DNA from: Apostichopus japonicus
Lineage: Eukaryota; Echinodermata; Holothuroidea; Aspidochirotida; Stichopodidae
Reading direction: 5' to 3'
Length of the DNA: 60,000 nucleotides
NCBI RefSeq assembly: GCF_037975245.1
Contig: NC_092563.1
Location: 10,693,001-10,753,000, forward strand
Every line of letters starts with the position of its first letter. Positions within the stretch are counted from its first letter, which is position 1. Both the position numbers and the translations under genes were made by a program. Positions 19,501 through 34,500 of this stretch are shown here, piece by piece. The notes under the pieces are model-generated. The model searched no databases and was not told the origin of the DNA. It was given only the letters and a program-made list of their open reading frames with translations.

Positions 19501-22500
19501 CACAATGAAGAAAGTAAACCTTCTTTGGACACAAAAGAATAGACCAGACCAAATTTACAGTTACTATAAGTTGCAAAATGTATGTTACTATAGCTTCTCC
19601 AGACTCAAATTACATTACTCCAGATTTTCGTTACTGGTTGTTTTTTTGGTGTGTGGATTAATGTTGTGGATACCCTGTACAACCCTGAAACAATCCATGA
19701 CCATTCCATTCAATGCCATTGGGTGGGTATCCCTGATCAATCATGTTAAATGTTAGCAATATCCTTTGGTGTAGGACAAGTTTGGCCCACAAATCTCAAC
19801 ATTAAATGTCCTGTTTGCAGGGTGATTGAGAAATCCAGTGTTAAGTTTGAATCCTAATGCAACTTCTTCAACCATTTCTTACTTTTCTTTAATTGGCAGC
19901 TTGATTTAGACACAATAGATGTGAGCAACCTTAACAGACAGTTCCTATTTCAAAAGAAACATGTTGGCAACTCTAAATCTCAGGTGAGCATTTAAGTTTC
20001 CTTTCAATAAATTCAATTTTTTTGGGGTGGGGGGTGGGGGGACATTGCTTTACCAGGAGTGGATATTGCTCCCACTTATCCACATCTCTGCCAGCCAATA
20101 TCAATAGGAAATGTTCTTGTTATTAAAGGATATACAGTATGCAACGGGAATGCATTATTTTGTTCATGAAATGCTTTTTGTTTGTGCGATATATTCTGAA
20201 AAATAAAGTCTTGCTATGATAATAAGGTGGATCTTATTACAAAGTTATGAATATTCAGAAGCACCTTTATCAATGCTTTATTCAAGAGGAACTAAATCAG
20301 CTTATGAAATTTAAACACAGTAATTCAAGGTCTGCAAAACAATATATCCCCAAAGGATTAACTTTGAGTGTTTAGATGGCTTTTCTTGACACAATAACTC
20401 TTGGCTTCACAACATGGTTAACTTTTCCTTTCAGGTTGAAGTCCCATACAATAAACAGAGGTCAAGCGCTTATTATATAGATGTAGATAATTGTCAAGAA
20501 GTACAATTTAATTGAGGTCATATGATATAAACATCCTATTGATGAACACAGGAACCATTGCAAATGAAGTTGGTCAGTGGTAGTCTGATAGTCCAGTCCA
20601 GCATATCTGAATCTGACCACACATCAGAGTGCCAACTTTCCAGTTAATAAGTTTTATTTAACTTGCAATTTTCCTGACTGTCCAAGTCCACTCTGAGTCC
20701 TTCACAATTGAGTCCAAGTCCTGGTTCACACTCGATCCAAGTCCAGGTTGTAAAATGGACTTGAGTCAGGACTTGAGTCCAAGAGGTACTGCAACACTGT
20801 TCAGTGGTCTGTTAACTAATGTTAGCTGTAAACAATAGTTTTAAACTTAGATCTTAGTTAAACTTTATGTTTAGTATAAAGAAGAACCCTTGAAATAATT
20901 CTAGAACCATGAATGACTGCTTGGTACAGGTGACTTTTAGCTTAACAAATGTTTCTCCGTCTCTCACAGCATTGTTACGAACGCAGGATTCTGCGTCTGG
21001 GATGCAATGTTTTGGCCAGGGATGCAAAATCTTCAAATTGCTTGCGTCCGACGGACGCAAATTTTTTCATTGAGAAACAAACCCCGAGTATACACACTCA
21101 CAACTAGGTCAATGGAAAACATAACAAAACACATTTTTGAATGAACATCTAAGTCTTTCATTATTTCTTTTCAAAAAAACACAACTTCTTCTAACAAGAA
21201 CCAAAAGTTCTCCTACTCCGACAGATCATTGAATTTGTTTGAAAATAAATATATCATAACAATCAACGGCAAGGTACCGGGTTAAAGACACCCCTTAACG
21301 GAGATTTTCATGCTAAAAATAGACAATGATGCTTTTCCAAAATTCCTGTGATTTGATTGGTTAATAGTCCCCATCCATTGTCTGTGAAAATTCTTGCATC
21401 TGTAGTGCTCAATGAACACGGTGTATGTTGTTTAACAAAAAATACTTGCAACGTTACTTTCCCCTGTGTAGAGATAGTGAAGTTTGCGGTATAGGCTATC
21501 ATGTCTGTGCACTCCAATATCATAACGTTAGGCCTTGTCACATACAGTATGTATGCCTTTTGACAACGAAGATGCACTTGCATTGTTTCTGAGACTATCA
21601 CGTAATATTTGAATCATTGTTTTGATCAGAAAATGTTAATGAGTGGAGACAATCTATGAATTTGTGGGATGCTAACATCTCTGATCCTGAACAGGATATC
21701 TCAGCTCACAGTGTGTTTCTTCTCTCTGCATTAAGAGTTGCTAATGTAAAATGTGCATTCTTACCATCACTAGTTTCTGTTGCAAAAATTTTTCGCGGTC
21801 CAATTAACCATGTGCTTCAGTAAATGTTATTTAGGCACAACATTCGTGTGTAAACTACTGTACTTTAGACCATCGAACTGATTTTTTAAAAATCTACATT
21901 GCGTAAAAAGCTATTCACATAGACCTACTGTAATTTTCGTATAGATGATTGCTTTCAAGAGCCCAGGATAAATGTTGGATCAGATTTTAAGGATTTGCAC
22001 ATGTGTAGTTGAAAATAAAGCTCGAACAGGCATGTACAGTATACTGTATGCAGTAGTACAGTGAGCTGGAATTTAGCGAGCGATATGCACACTGTGGGTA
22101 CTGGGATTTTTGATGAGTTGGTTGTTGGAATCGCTGCAAGGTCAAAGCACAGAGCTACTACGGAGTTGGCGAGTAGGGAAGTAGAAGGGCGGATGAAGGA
22201 GGGGGGACTGGGGGTAAAAATGGGTTGAAACGGCTGGGTGGTCGAAAGGAGTGGTGGGTCGGGCCGCCCCTGAAAAACAGCAAAGCTAAGGCACTGAGCA
22301 TTTCTGCCCTATATATTGTGTATCACATTCACAAAGTATAGGCAGTGATACTACACTAGTATTAGTAACAGTAGGTCATACGATAAACGTAATTGGTTTT
22401 CGATTGGGACGCAAGCTTTTTTTACGGGACGCAAACTTTTTTGTGGGCTTGTGTCCCTGGGACGCAAACTTTTTTTTCACTAATAACATTACTGCTCTCA

Positions 22501-25500
22501 ATAGAAACTTGATTCACTGTTGGTTGGCTCTGGTTTCTGTATAATACAAGTTTGCTTAGACGTCAAAGGGTTATAACAATGTGATCAGTTTGAAAGAAAT
22601 AAAGATGAACAAGAAGTGACAATATTTGTGCTAAACCACCTCCAGCAAAGTCTGTAAAACCTTGTAAACATGATAACTCAAAAAGTACAAATTTGTGGAA
22701 CTTCATCCTTGAGATGTAGAACAGCTTTGGTGAGTGCAAGAACCCTTTCAAAATTGGTAGAGGTCAACATGTGTCAAAGTACTGTATGTTATCCTAGTAA
22801 CATGTTAACTCCAAACTTAAAGCTACAATTAATCTGTGAGTTTCACCATGCTACGATTCTCGTTTGCATATAATTTGGTCAATTTCAGTTTAGCTTAGTG
22901 AACGGGCCTAATATAAAATAGATCTCATGTAATTTTCAACTATTCATATATAGTCATCCAGGACATGAAATCTGCTTCAAATACTAGATACTTTTGAATT
23001 GGAAACTTAAACAGACTCAATTAACCCTTATCAATTTTCACACTCTGAGAGTCAAGCCTGAAGGGGTCATCAAAGTTCTGGAAGGCAAGAAGGGCCACAA
23101 TGTATGTCGTTGTACCTAAAATATACATCGCGAAACCAAAATTATAAGTTGCTGTACTAAAAATGTATATCGCAGTACTACTAAAAATATATGTCGCTGT
23201 ACCTAAAACAAACATTGTCGTACTGTACCAAAAGTACATGTTGCTTTACTGAAAACATACGTCGCTGCTGTTAACAGAAATGATGGTATATTGCCAAGGC
23301 CCATATCTACAGTAGGTGCTTGAATGCAAATAAGGAACTTAGTTGTAGTCGTGTCTGGAGGTCACTATGTCAATTTCTTCTACATATGTCTATTTCATCT
23401 AATCAGGGGCAACAGGTTATCTCAAAATGGTCTCAAAGTTGGCCTTATGTTCTGTGATTTATATTAGATGACGTAGGCAAGTATTGTTACTAGGATTTTA
23501 AAAGTCCGCAGGATGCAATGTCTTAAAAATGTTTGCTTCCGCTCTGAAAATATTGCATCCCTGCAGTCTTCCATGAAAACATGCAATTTAAAAAACCTCT
23601 ACAGGAACACACAATACTTGGCTATAAATACCCCTGACAACATTGGCTTGTGCACAACAGAAGCCTATAATGATAGATCTACTTATAATATGCACAACAA
23701 CAAAATGAGAAGATGATACCTGTAACTAATGTACAAAAATGAAATGACTGTCAAATCTCAAAGGGGGAAATTTTGCTGTAGACAGTGCCTAGAGAGAAAA
23801 TGCAAGAATAAATATACTGCACTTTTAACCGATTTTATTGAGCCCCTTAAATTTTGTAGAAGATTTTACTTATAAATCTTGATGACACAAGAACACGCCC
23901 CTAAAAGGCCTGGTACTGCTCACAACTTTTATGAAGCCCTGTTGTAAGTTACTATTAAAAGTTACCCAATGCAATAATATTCATAAGTTTTATTCAAAGT
24001 TGAATAAACTTTTCCATTTCCCCAACCACTATAGGCAAGTGGGCCCAATCCCCCCCAGTTCCGGCCCTTTGCCACTTCAGTATGTGAATATGTTTTTACG
24101 CAATGTCGATTAAAAAATGCAAGCTTCAATGGCTACTTTTGAGGATATATGAATGTTGCCCAAAAAAATAACTGAAGCATGTGGTCAAAGGGATCGCGGA
24201 AAAGTTTGCAACAAAGAAATTACTCTACATTTATGTTAGCATACTCCAATGTGTAGAGAACAAACATATTGTGAGATCAAAAACAACTTCAGTATCAGAA
24301 ATGTTAGCTTCCCACAAAATTCATAAATTGTGTCAACTCATAACGTTTTGTGATCAAAACAATGATTCAAATTTTATATGATATTCCTTGAAACAATTCA
24401 ACTACAACTTTTGTGTATCAACATCAACAAGGCCTAACGTTATGATATTTGAGTGCACACATACGATAACCTATAGCACAAACTTCGCTACTTCTACACA
24501 GGGGAAAGTAACGTTACAAGTAGTTGTTGGTTGTTTAACAACATACTTTTGTGTTCATTGAGCACTAAAGATGCAATACTGTTTCCAGACAATGGGTAGG
24601 ATTAGAAGAAATGTTGGTTCTTTTAAGAAGAAATTCCGGTATTTCTTCAAAGAATGATATTCATTCAAAATGTGTTTTGTTATATCTTGCATAGTTCTAG
24701 TTGTAAGTGTGCACTTGGAGTTTGTTTCTCATAAAAAAAACGTTTGCCTCGCCAGACACAAGCAATTTGAAGATTTGCGTCCCTGGCTAAAAACAATGCA
24801 TCCGAAACACAGAATCTTGTATTTGTAACAATGCTGTTTGGCTTTGGCAGTAAGTTGTGAAAATATTTCACAATATATAAAACGATGTCATGTAGCTCTC
24901 ATTCATTAATAACAATTATTAAAGAGATGGTTGGTGGCAGAGCTGATTTGCTAGCTATTGTATCTTTTTGGTAAAAGAAATATCCATTTGCTCATACATG
25001 TACGTGTGACATTTGTCTTTATGTTACCTAGGAAGACTGTTCTTTCTGGATATTGAAGCATTTAAGAATAAAAGTTCTATACTGTAAAATCTCACCTCAC
25101 CAGTGAATTAGTAGTTGATGTCCACAAGTGAGGGCTACAAATATGAGATGGAAATCTCTGATATTTCTGGTTCTCACTTAATTCTTGGACAAATTTAACT
25201 CACTTGCTCTACATAAGTCAGATATGTGTAACTTTGAGCAAATTATATGGCAAGGAATCACAAAGCCAACTGGCTTTCTGGTTTCGTAGTTTTGCAATGT
25301 TATTCATGTGTATGCCAAAAGTAGATGGATCACAATGTTTGGTTTTCACTTCTTTAGGTGGCCAAGGAGAGCTGCATTCGATTCAATCCCTATGTGAAGA
25401 TAGATGCCAAGCATGACAGCATAACAAAGTAAGTTGTTGATTCAAGGTTTTGAATCACTGTCTGATGTCCTGGTAATATCAGGAAGTCACTGTATGGCTT

Positions 25501-28500
25501 GTGTCTCACATTGAAATAATTCAGTTGAAATGGTTTGTCCTTATAAACTGAAGTAAGAAACAAAAACATGAACAATGAAATAGATCAGCATTGTCTTCCG
25601 TCTTGTTAATTTACTCATAACAAAAGAGTGTCTCAAGGATAATCAAAATGAGGCTGACAATGAGAATTAATACCGAGTCAGAAATTTAACGATTATGACA
25701 CCATTATCAATCATACATGTTGAGGATTGGAATAACAAAGATGTAAATCCTCATTTTAATAGGTACTGTACACAAAATGATTCTTACCATATGCAGATTT
25801 GTTATCACCCTGTATTGTCATCACCCCACAAGCAATAAAAGAGAAACCATCATTAGTAATTTGGTACTGAAGTTTTCAGAATGTATGGATTTCACAAGTA
25901 CTGTAAGATATTATGTATTTATTTCACTCATCTTGTACCTACAGTATCTCCAAAACAACACATGCACTGCAAGCTAACTTAACCAACCCAAACTGGCAAC
26001 TTCTAGCACTGCACCCCCATTGACTCCCATGTTCATTGTCAATATCATCTTCCTTTCTAATCTACCATTCGGAAGAACTATGCCTGCAATTGGTTTAATA
26101 CTCAGGAGAAATTACTCTCATGGATAGTGCTTAAACTCTGTCATTAATCAAATATGTTTGTGGTAAATGTTTACTTATGTAGGAATATGTAAATGGTGAT
26201 TCCTTTCGAGTTTGCCTAGTGTGAATTAATGCAAATGTTCTATGGGATGGATGATATGGGATCACAAGTTTGCCATTCAAAACTTGGTGATCATTCAGAC
26301 CTGCTGCACTGCAAAAAGAAACTTTTACAAAAAATGATCTTTAACAGATACCATATGGGTTTTCATATTAGTTGAAGCATTATGTTGTGTTACTGGAACT
26401 TGTGGTAGCACTTCAAAAGAAGCAATCTGAGCAACATAACCAGCCCTTACTTTGCAGATGTTCACAAACAATAGCAGTTTGCATGTTTTGGTCAGGCATC
26501 TATTGCTCAATAACTCCAGTGGCCCTCTCTGCCAAGCAGTTACCAGCACTTTGATTTACAAACCTTCCTTTAAAGGGACCACAGTTGGTATTAGTGTTAT
26601 CCTGCCCATGCTTTGTTTACATCGTTGTATCACATATTTAAGCACATTGGTTTTATTTCAACATACTTTTTTGGATATATGTGTTGGGGTTGTTGCCTCA
26701 GCTTGACATAGACATTTCCATAGTGTGCCCTTTTATTCTATACAATACTTGTTGTGTGCTGTAACCATATGATATTAGTTTTGCATGGTTTTCTATGTCA
26801 TTGCCTAACTCAGATAGCATCTCAGGAAGGAAGTACTGCATTCACATGTGCAGTTGCTCATTCTGCCCACAAGTGCCAGTGGTTACTGCAATCCGTTTGC
26901 ACAATCCACGCAATCAACCATTGTTCCAGCACCGTCGACAAAGGGCACCTGGCTGCCACTCAAGGCAATATTTAGGCCTGGAGTACAGTATATGCCCAAG
27001 CCTAGCACCTTTTTAGGTCATAGTCAAACCCTTCAGGTGTCATTTCACTTTCTAGATCATCAGCGCCTTGAAGGAATGGGACCAGCTAGGTTGTGGTCAA
27101 GCCGTTCCTTCAGGAGATACCTCTTATGTCCATTTATACCTGAGAGGCATGTAAGTGGCTGAGGAGCCTTTCAACAGGTAGACACCATAGAACATCAGAA
27201 GACTTGATCTATTGGCTGTCACAGTGGTTCTTTCCCAGGGCCATGTGACATGTGTAGAAAGCTATTTGTAAGGTTTCACACACCCAAAATCAACCTCTCC
27301 TGCTCAGTGTTCAATGCATAACAATATATTTTGCTCCAGAATTCATAAGCTTGAACCATGGGTTCCCTGTCTTATCATCTGTATTCCAAACTCTGAGCAT
27401 GATCCAAATATTCCTATTTAAACTCAAGACTAGTTCAAAAAGGTTATTACTCGTTGTACAATGCCTTGATGGTACATGAGGCCAAGCTTCCTCTACATTT
27501 AAACTCAAGACTAGTTCAACAAGGTTATTAATCATTGGACAATACCTTGATGTTACATGAGGCCATGCTTCCTCCCTGGAGTTTCGTTGTGGACATACCA
27601 TGTATACATTCAGACATATCATGTATGCATTCAGACATATCATGTATACATTCAGACGTACCATGTATGCATTCAGACTCGCTACATTCACATGTTCACA
27701 TGCTACATTCCATTCATTCAATCACACATCTGCACATCAGGTCCTTGTACTCTACTGCTTTGCAATTATCAAGCAAACTGCCTTTCTGAATGCACTACCA
27801 CTATGGCATCAGTGGCCAGATTGTCCATCACCCTTGGATGTTATGATGCCTAAATTACCAACTACTACTAGTAGTGCTCTACAATACAGATTTCTTTAAG
27901 TCCTACCACTACAGCACTTTAGCTGATTTCATTGCAGCTATGTTCATCATTGGAAAACAAATGTTATCCAAGCAGAACTATGGGTCTGTCATTTGCTGCT
28001 ATCACTGGGGCTTCAGTAGGCTTGTGAGTAGGTTGGATGTAAGAAGTAGGTATGACCTGTTAATCGGGGGGGGGGGGGGGGTGTGGCCTAAACTGTTACT
28101 AAGTTTGGTAGCTTCAGGTACAGTACATTGCAGTGCATGCTTTTGTATATAGTAATATTGTTGTTCATATTTTTACACAAACCAGACTAGTTTGGATTTT
28201 TTCTTAAATTGCAACAACATTATCCTGAAGATACCTTTTGTTGCAGCCCAGAATACAACAGAGATTTCTTCATGCAGTTTGATGTAGTGATGAATGCTCT
28301 GGATAACAGAGGTAAGCTTTACAATTCTGCATTGTTCATAATCAATTCAGAGAAGATTAGTTTGTTAGTGTTTGCAGTTTTTAGTAGAACAGTATATGGA
28401 CATTCTTCATTTTATTTCAAGGTGACATCTTTGATGAGAGATTTGACAATCCTACTGATACCATGTCATGGTTGGAGTAATAAAGTGATGTGAATACTCT

Positions 28501-31500
28501 ACAACAAATTAAACAGGGGGCATTTACAACAGCTAAACTATTCATTAGTATGAACCATTTGTTCTACTCCATTTAGTTTACTTCTCCCTTAAAATGCCAT
28601 GCACTTGTTTGCAGTAGACATTTTATTTAAGCTGTAGTCTCTAACAGTTTTTCCACTTTATCTGATGAAAACTACTGCAATAACTTGTTTCTTTGTTAAG
28701 AAAATCACAAATATTGCTGTGTTGTTTGGGCATAGGTGACCAAAATTCAGTACCATCCAACCTACATTGGGCTCTGTTATTTATTAGTGTCTTTCCCCTT
28801 CATATGAAAGTTCTCATCAGGTTCTAAATCCCTTTTAACAGCGGCCCGTAATCATGTGAACAGGATGTGCTTAGCTGCTGATGTACCCCTGGTAGAGAGT
28901 GGGTCTGCTGGCTACCTTGGTCAAGTTACTGTTATTAAAAAGGTATAATAAATTTCATTTGTCTAGTACATAAGACTCAAATTAAGAATCTTGATAACAT
29001 GTAGCAGAGTGTAAATAAGGGGTTAATCAACGGTCTAGCTTGCGTTACTCACAGGATTAATGCACGATCGGGGGATAATGCAAGCGATGCATGAGGGCGG
29101 AGCCCGAGTGCATCCAGCGATAGCATTAACACCCAGAGTGCATTAATCATGTGAGTAAGGCATGCTAGACCGCTCATTAACCCTGTTCATTCATACACTA
29201 CCATTTGTGTGGGGGAAAAATCATAAAACAAAACATTTTTGGTTACACATAACCAAAGATTTATTAAAGTGATGGCCCGTCATTTTACCGTGCGTTACTC
29301 ACAGGATTAACCACGGTCAGCTGACCTGAATGGACCAATAGGATTTAGGAATCTTTACTAAGTATGAATGAACACTGATTTATGTACAAAGTGTGTTAGC
29401 TTTGTGAATACAGAAAGGAAAAGGTGGTGAGAAATATGAAATGCATTATGTTGGAAGCAGGACCTACTTTTAAGTTGGGGAATGAAATATAGGTGGCCGA
29501 AGAGTACCATGCCTCTTACTTGGTCGTTTCAGATTAATGTTACCAATTCGCACCTTAACTTAGAAGAAATCAATGTGATGCAACAATTACAAAGGAAAAC
29601 TTGATTCTCCTTAGTATTTCTGTTACTGAAATACAAAATATTGAAACTCATTCTATTTGAGTTACAGAATGCACAGTGACTGTAGCAAGGTACTTACACC
29701 AAGATTACCTTGGCTTGTTAAGTTCTCTAAAACTAAATGGAGGTTCAACATCATACTTGGTATGTGGATACATCATGATGAGTAGAAAAACCCCATTGTT
29801 TACCTGTGGTGGGAAAGGTCACGGAGGTCAAAGTCTGAATACCTTGTAAGCAAGAAAATTCCATGTGCATCGTATATTTAGTATGTTATTAGGTAGATCA
29901 TTGTCATCAGAGGACTAATCATTTTCATCAGAGGACTAAAGTAAATTGAGGTCAAAGTTTGAAAAGCTTGTAACAGTGTCCTGGTATAGCTGCCAATGGG
30001 TAAATTTGAATGTATGTTATACTCTGTATGAGGATTTCTCTCAACAAGAACATAACTCTTACGATTGTAGTGGAGTTTAATGGTCAATTTGTGTCAATTT
30101 AACTGAAAGCAATCAGAATCGAGTAGAAAATCTGCAGATTCCTTAAAGATACCTGTGTAATTATTTCACCGAAACCTCACTGCCTTTTGCATAAATGTAT
30201 TTTATTCATGGAGGATGTGCATTGGGGATGGTTTGCAATCATAATGGCTTGTGTTTATGTGATATGCCGTCTTGTAAAGATAGGAAACTAAGTCTAATAT
30301 TACTCCAAACTGAAAACTCTAGCTGTAGCCCCTGTCCCTAGATTGCAACCTCTCCATGTCTTCATAAAAAACAGAATGGAATGTCTTTGATCTTGTCACT
30401 GCCATACCCTACCTGCTTCTATGAAGGTGCATTTGCATAATATGATCTCATGGAAACTCCTTTTATAATTTAAGCACCAGTTCAATTGTTTATATTTTAA
30501 CCTTATTTCATTTCTTAAGAACATTTAACCCCATTCTATGATGATGTCTTTTATTTTTCTCTCTGATCCCTAACAGAGCAAATTTGAATGCTACGAGTGC
30601 CAGCCATCTCCCAGAGAGAAAACGTTCCCAGGATGCACCATCAGAAATACACCATCAGAACCAATTCACTGTATTGTTTGGGCTAAACATCTGTTTAAGT
30701 AAGCATGTTGAAGTACTTTTATCTTCATTTACAAATTAGTTAATAGGGTAAGAAGCTTTTTCAAAATTCACCTTCTTGAGATAATTTGATTACTCCTTGG
30801 TCACATTTAGTTACCTTTCCTTCCATTTTAATTATCATATTAATAGTCAGTTATTTGGAGAGGAAGATCCAGACCAAGATGTCTCTCCCGACACGGCTGA
30901 TCCAGAAGCTGCAGGGGATTCTGGGAGACTGGCTGTTGATACGGAGGCCAAATCTTCAGGAGCGGGCGGTATAGAAAGAGTATCAACCAGAGAGTGGGCA
31001 GAAGCCTCTGACCACGATCCCCAGAAGTTATTTAAAAAGGTTTCTGTCTGCCTTTGGTGTTTTTAATATCATGGATGTTTGTTAACTGAACTACTGTTTT
31101 CTAATAACAGGAGGCATTTATAATTTATGATGTTCCTCTTGGTTTTCTATTATGTTTCGTAAGTCATTTGTTAGTATGAAAACTAATCAAGTACCATTGG
31201 CTTTTCAGTAATATGACCCTTCAGTAGAAGCTTCAAATGAGGTTCTCTTATATGTATTATATTAGATTGGAAGATCATAACCATTCGTACATACAATGAG
31301 AACCATGTTACAAGATATTGAGTTAAATATTGAGTAGTGTGAATTTGTGTGCTTCCATGTTGAGCTTTGCAATATATTACTTTTTCTCTTACAAATACCA
31401 GCTTTTCCATGATGATATTCAGTACCTCCTCTCAATGGACAAGCTGTGGGTAAAGCGACGACCACCTGTACCGCTGATCTGGGAACAGTTGCCAAAGGAA

Positions 31501-34500
31501 GGTATCAAACATCTGTATTTTATAAATTAGTGTTCTATATAGACACTTCCATTGTTTTGCAGAAAGTGAGTTGGATGAGGTTACAATAAATAAAGTTTTT
31601 TGCTTCTCACTAAACATGGAAGCAAAGTGATTGCTTTGGCTTGTTGATCATGGTTGTTTTTTTACTATTTGAGACAGTATCTTCATGAAACCTTGGATCA
31701 TCCCCACATACGTTCACCAAAAAAATGTTTGTTTGTAAATAAATAATGATTGAATTTAGCCCAAATGTTGACTCATCTCATCTCATCATCTAAAACATTA
31801 ATCACAAACAAAGTAACAAACATTGATTAAGAAAGCAAGATGAGTGGTTAACAGAGCGAGGTGATCAAACAATTTCGTGTGTGTGTGTGCAACGAATCAG
31901 TACCTCAAGGTTCTCAAGGGAAATGCTTTTGAAAACATGTAATACTTATGCTTAATTTTTAAGTGAGCTATATGATATCAACCTTTTCTGCAGACATATT
32001 GACTACTAGAAGAGGTTCTTTGGAGGCACAAAGACTCTGGACTGTTCAAGAGTGTGCAAATGTGTTTAGTGACAGCTTAAAAGACTTGAAAGAGCAATAC
32101 AAGCAGAGAGGGGAACTAGCATGGGACAAGGTAAGGAGTAAGTGATGTTCATGAAAGGCTTCATGCAATGGATTGTGTCTAATGCACAGTAGGGGCTAAT
32201 TTATTGTAACAGTTGCACCATTGGAAGATAGTCCAAAATATAGATAAAGAGTAGTTTAGTTTGATAACACTGCTATAGGTGTGACATTATGTCTAGGAAG
32301 TTGTGGTATGAGTTGTTCTGTTGTGAGTTTTCCTGCAAAATTGCAACAAAAGCTGATAAATTGGGGAATGATAGCTCCTTTATCTGTGGGTTGGGGGTTA
32401 GAGTTCATCCCCTCTTTCTTGTATTAGGGTATAACTTCATAACACAAGTAGTTACATGCAGGACTAACAACTTCACATTCATGTATCAAACGTTCACCTC
32501 CAAAGACATGTTACTGCCATGACAGTTACTATCCCCACCTTCCTCTCCTTTGCCAAATTACTAACAAGTAACAACCATCACCACAACCTCTACACCTCAG
32601 ATCGACTTCAAAGAGCCATTCTTTACAAGCCAATCACTGCCTACGGACGCCTACAGAATATGCTTTTTAAACTGCAGTCCTACCATTAACTTAAAATCAA
32701 CTTGTTCATCATGGTATGTTCAAGTATTCCCTTTCCTCCAGGTGTATTTTCTGAAAGTTCTCAGGGATTCTCTCAGCAGTCACACCACCCAGCACACATA
32801 CAAACAATGAGTTATATCACTTGCACCACCTATATGATGATGGGCTTTGTTGTACTACTTTCCTTGGTTAGTAAATACCAAACAGCAAGACTTAGTAGTA
32901 ACAAGAAGTAGCATTAGACCAGTTATTCACACATCTTTCAAGGACATTCATTTTTAACCATGGTGTTGAATAACCTATTAATTGTAAACAGGTTAAGAAG
33001 ACTATTTTCCAGTTTGTATGTTGCTGATTACATGCCAAAACTTGTTTGAACTTTATACCTTGTGTATAATATCAATTCAGTATATGCAAGAACCCATTTG
33101 TTTTTGTGGAGGTCTTGTCATTTGAGGTCAACAGAATTCAAAGTTTGTATGCTGTGGAAACAGAATAAAAGTAAGATTGAATGAAGTTTGAGGGGAAAAA
33201 ACAGTGTGTTTTGCTTGTGGAAGAGTAAAAGTCAAATTTAAATATTTGATTTGTGGATTAAGTTGTGTTCAAAGTGAAACTTGAAGGGTTTCAGACTTGA
33301 TATTTCAGTTCTGGCCCAGATTGGATATATCATTCTTACATTGACAAATCATTTTCTACTTCCTCACAGGATGACAAAGCTGCAATGGACTTTGTGACTT
33401 GTACTGCCAACCTCAGATCCCACATCTTTCTCATTCCTCAGAAGTCAAGGTTTGATGTCAAATGTAAGCTATGTGATTTCACAATGTTTTAGAACTATAC
33501 TGTTATAATTTGATATATGAAGATTATGTTTGCCAGTATCAGACAGGAATTTGATAGATAATAGTGCACACAATTTTTGCGTCCTTATGTTGTTTTGTGT
33601 TTGCTTGTTGGTTTTTGGGCTCAAAATGTGGCTGCTCTCTAACATTTTTCTTTGTATTGATCTTAACAAATGGTTTAATTGATTGGGCAAATGTCTTGAC
33701 CTCAATACAATGTAGCCCAACACAGTGACCTATTTTTATTGGACTCACTACATTCATAGATTCAACTGTATGTGCGTACTGCTTAAAAACAGGGTCGGAG
33801 GAATATAGGGGAACGCAGTATACTACTCAGAATGCACCGTCTAGTCAAACACTCAGTTATTGCAGATAGTGGCGGGGGAGTTATAAAAACTACTGGCTCC
33901 TAAACTTAGGTGCCAATTAGGTTCATTCATTGAGACACACTTGTCCAAATGATAAATCTGATGTGAGCTACTGCACCTTTTGTACAACTGAGTAAATGAT
34001 TTTGTAGGTACTAATACATTTTTTATTTTGCTGCAAATCAACAGATAATCAACATGGAAAACACAATTATTAGAATTAAATGTTAACTTTTCTCCATTTT
34101 GGTTTGGTAATCATATGAGGTGCAATCATAGTAATGTCTGATTGTTACAAGAGGCTTTGCATGAATATATGTATGGACAATAGTTTGCATCCCTTTCAGT
34201 TAAGTGACTCCAGCCTTTTACATCAGACATGAGTGACAAATAACAAATTGCTTGTTAAGAGTCCTAGTTAACCTTTTGCTATTTGATACAGTGGAATTCA
34301 ATTGTGTCATTGGAGATGCTGATTGTAAACTTAGCTCTATCTCCATTCACTGTCCTAATTTCTATGTAAATCTTACATATATCCAACAGCTGTCTATGAT
34401 ATGAGCCTTACTACAGTAGTTTATTATAGAGAACTAATAGATGCAAGAAAAGTAAAATATAGTTTGAATTGTTTGTTCTTAACCATTTGAATGTGTGATC

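Larger units (their letters stand above)
13528..19899 (+). other. UBA2 intron 1
   Basis: A 6.4-kb intron. It holds palindrome 14407-14490, a decayed non-LTR retrotransposon (~14800-15890), a diverged tandem duplication (~16500-16850) and a second copy of the 14219-14458 repeat at 17502-17730. About 17760-19899 shows no recognisable element apart from AT-rich sequence and a piece of a dispersed repeat near 19190. Confidence 0.9.
19984..25357 (+). other. UBA2 intron 2
   Basis: 5.4 kb. It contains an inverted pair of related repeats (20968-21628 and 24350-24832), short GGGACGCAAAC-type repeats near 22400-22500 and a degenerate ~25-30-bp repeat at about 23100-23270. No exon is recognised. Confidence 0.9.
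28943..30576 (+). other. UBA2 intron 5
   Basis: 1.6 kb. It contains a MITE-like inverted repeat (29020-29183), a partial related sequence at about 29285-29325 and a dispersed AGGTCA-containing repeat at about 29745-29960. Confidence 0.85.
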
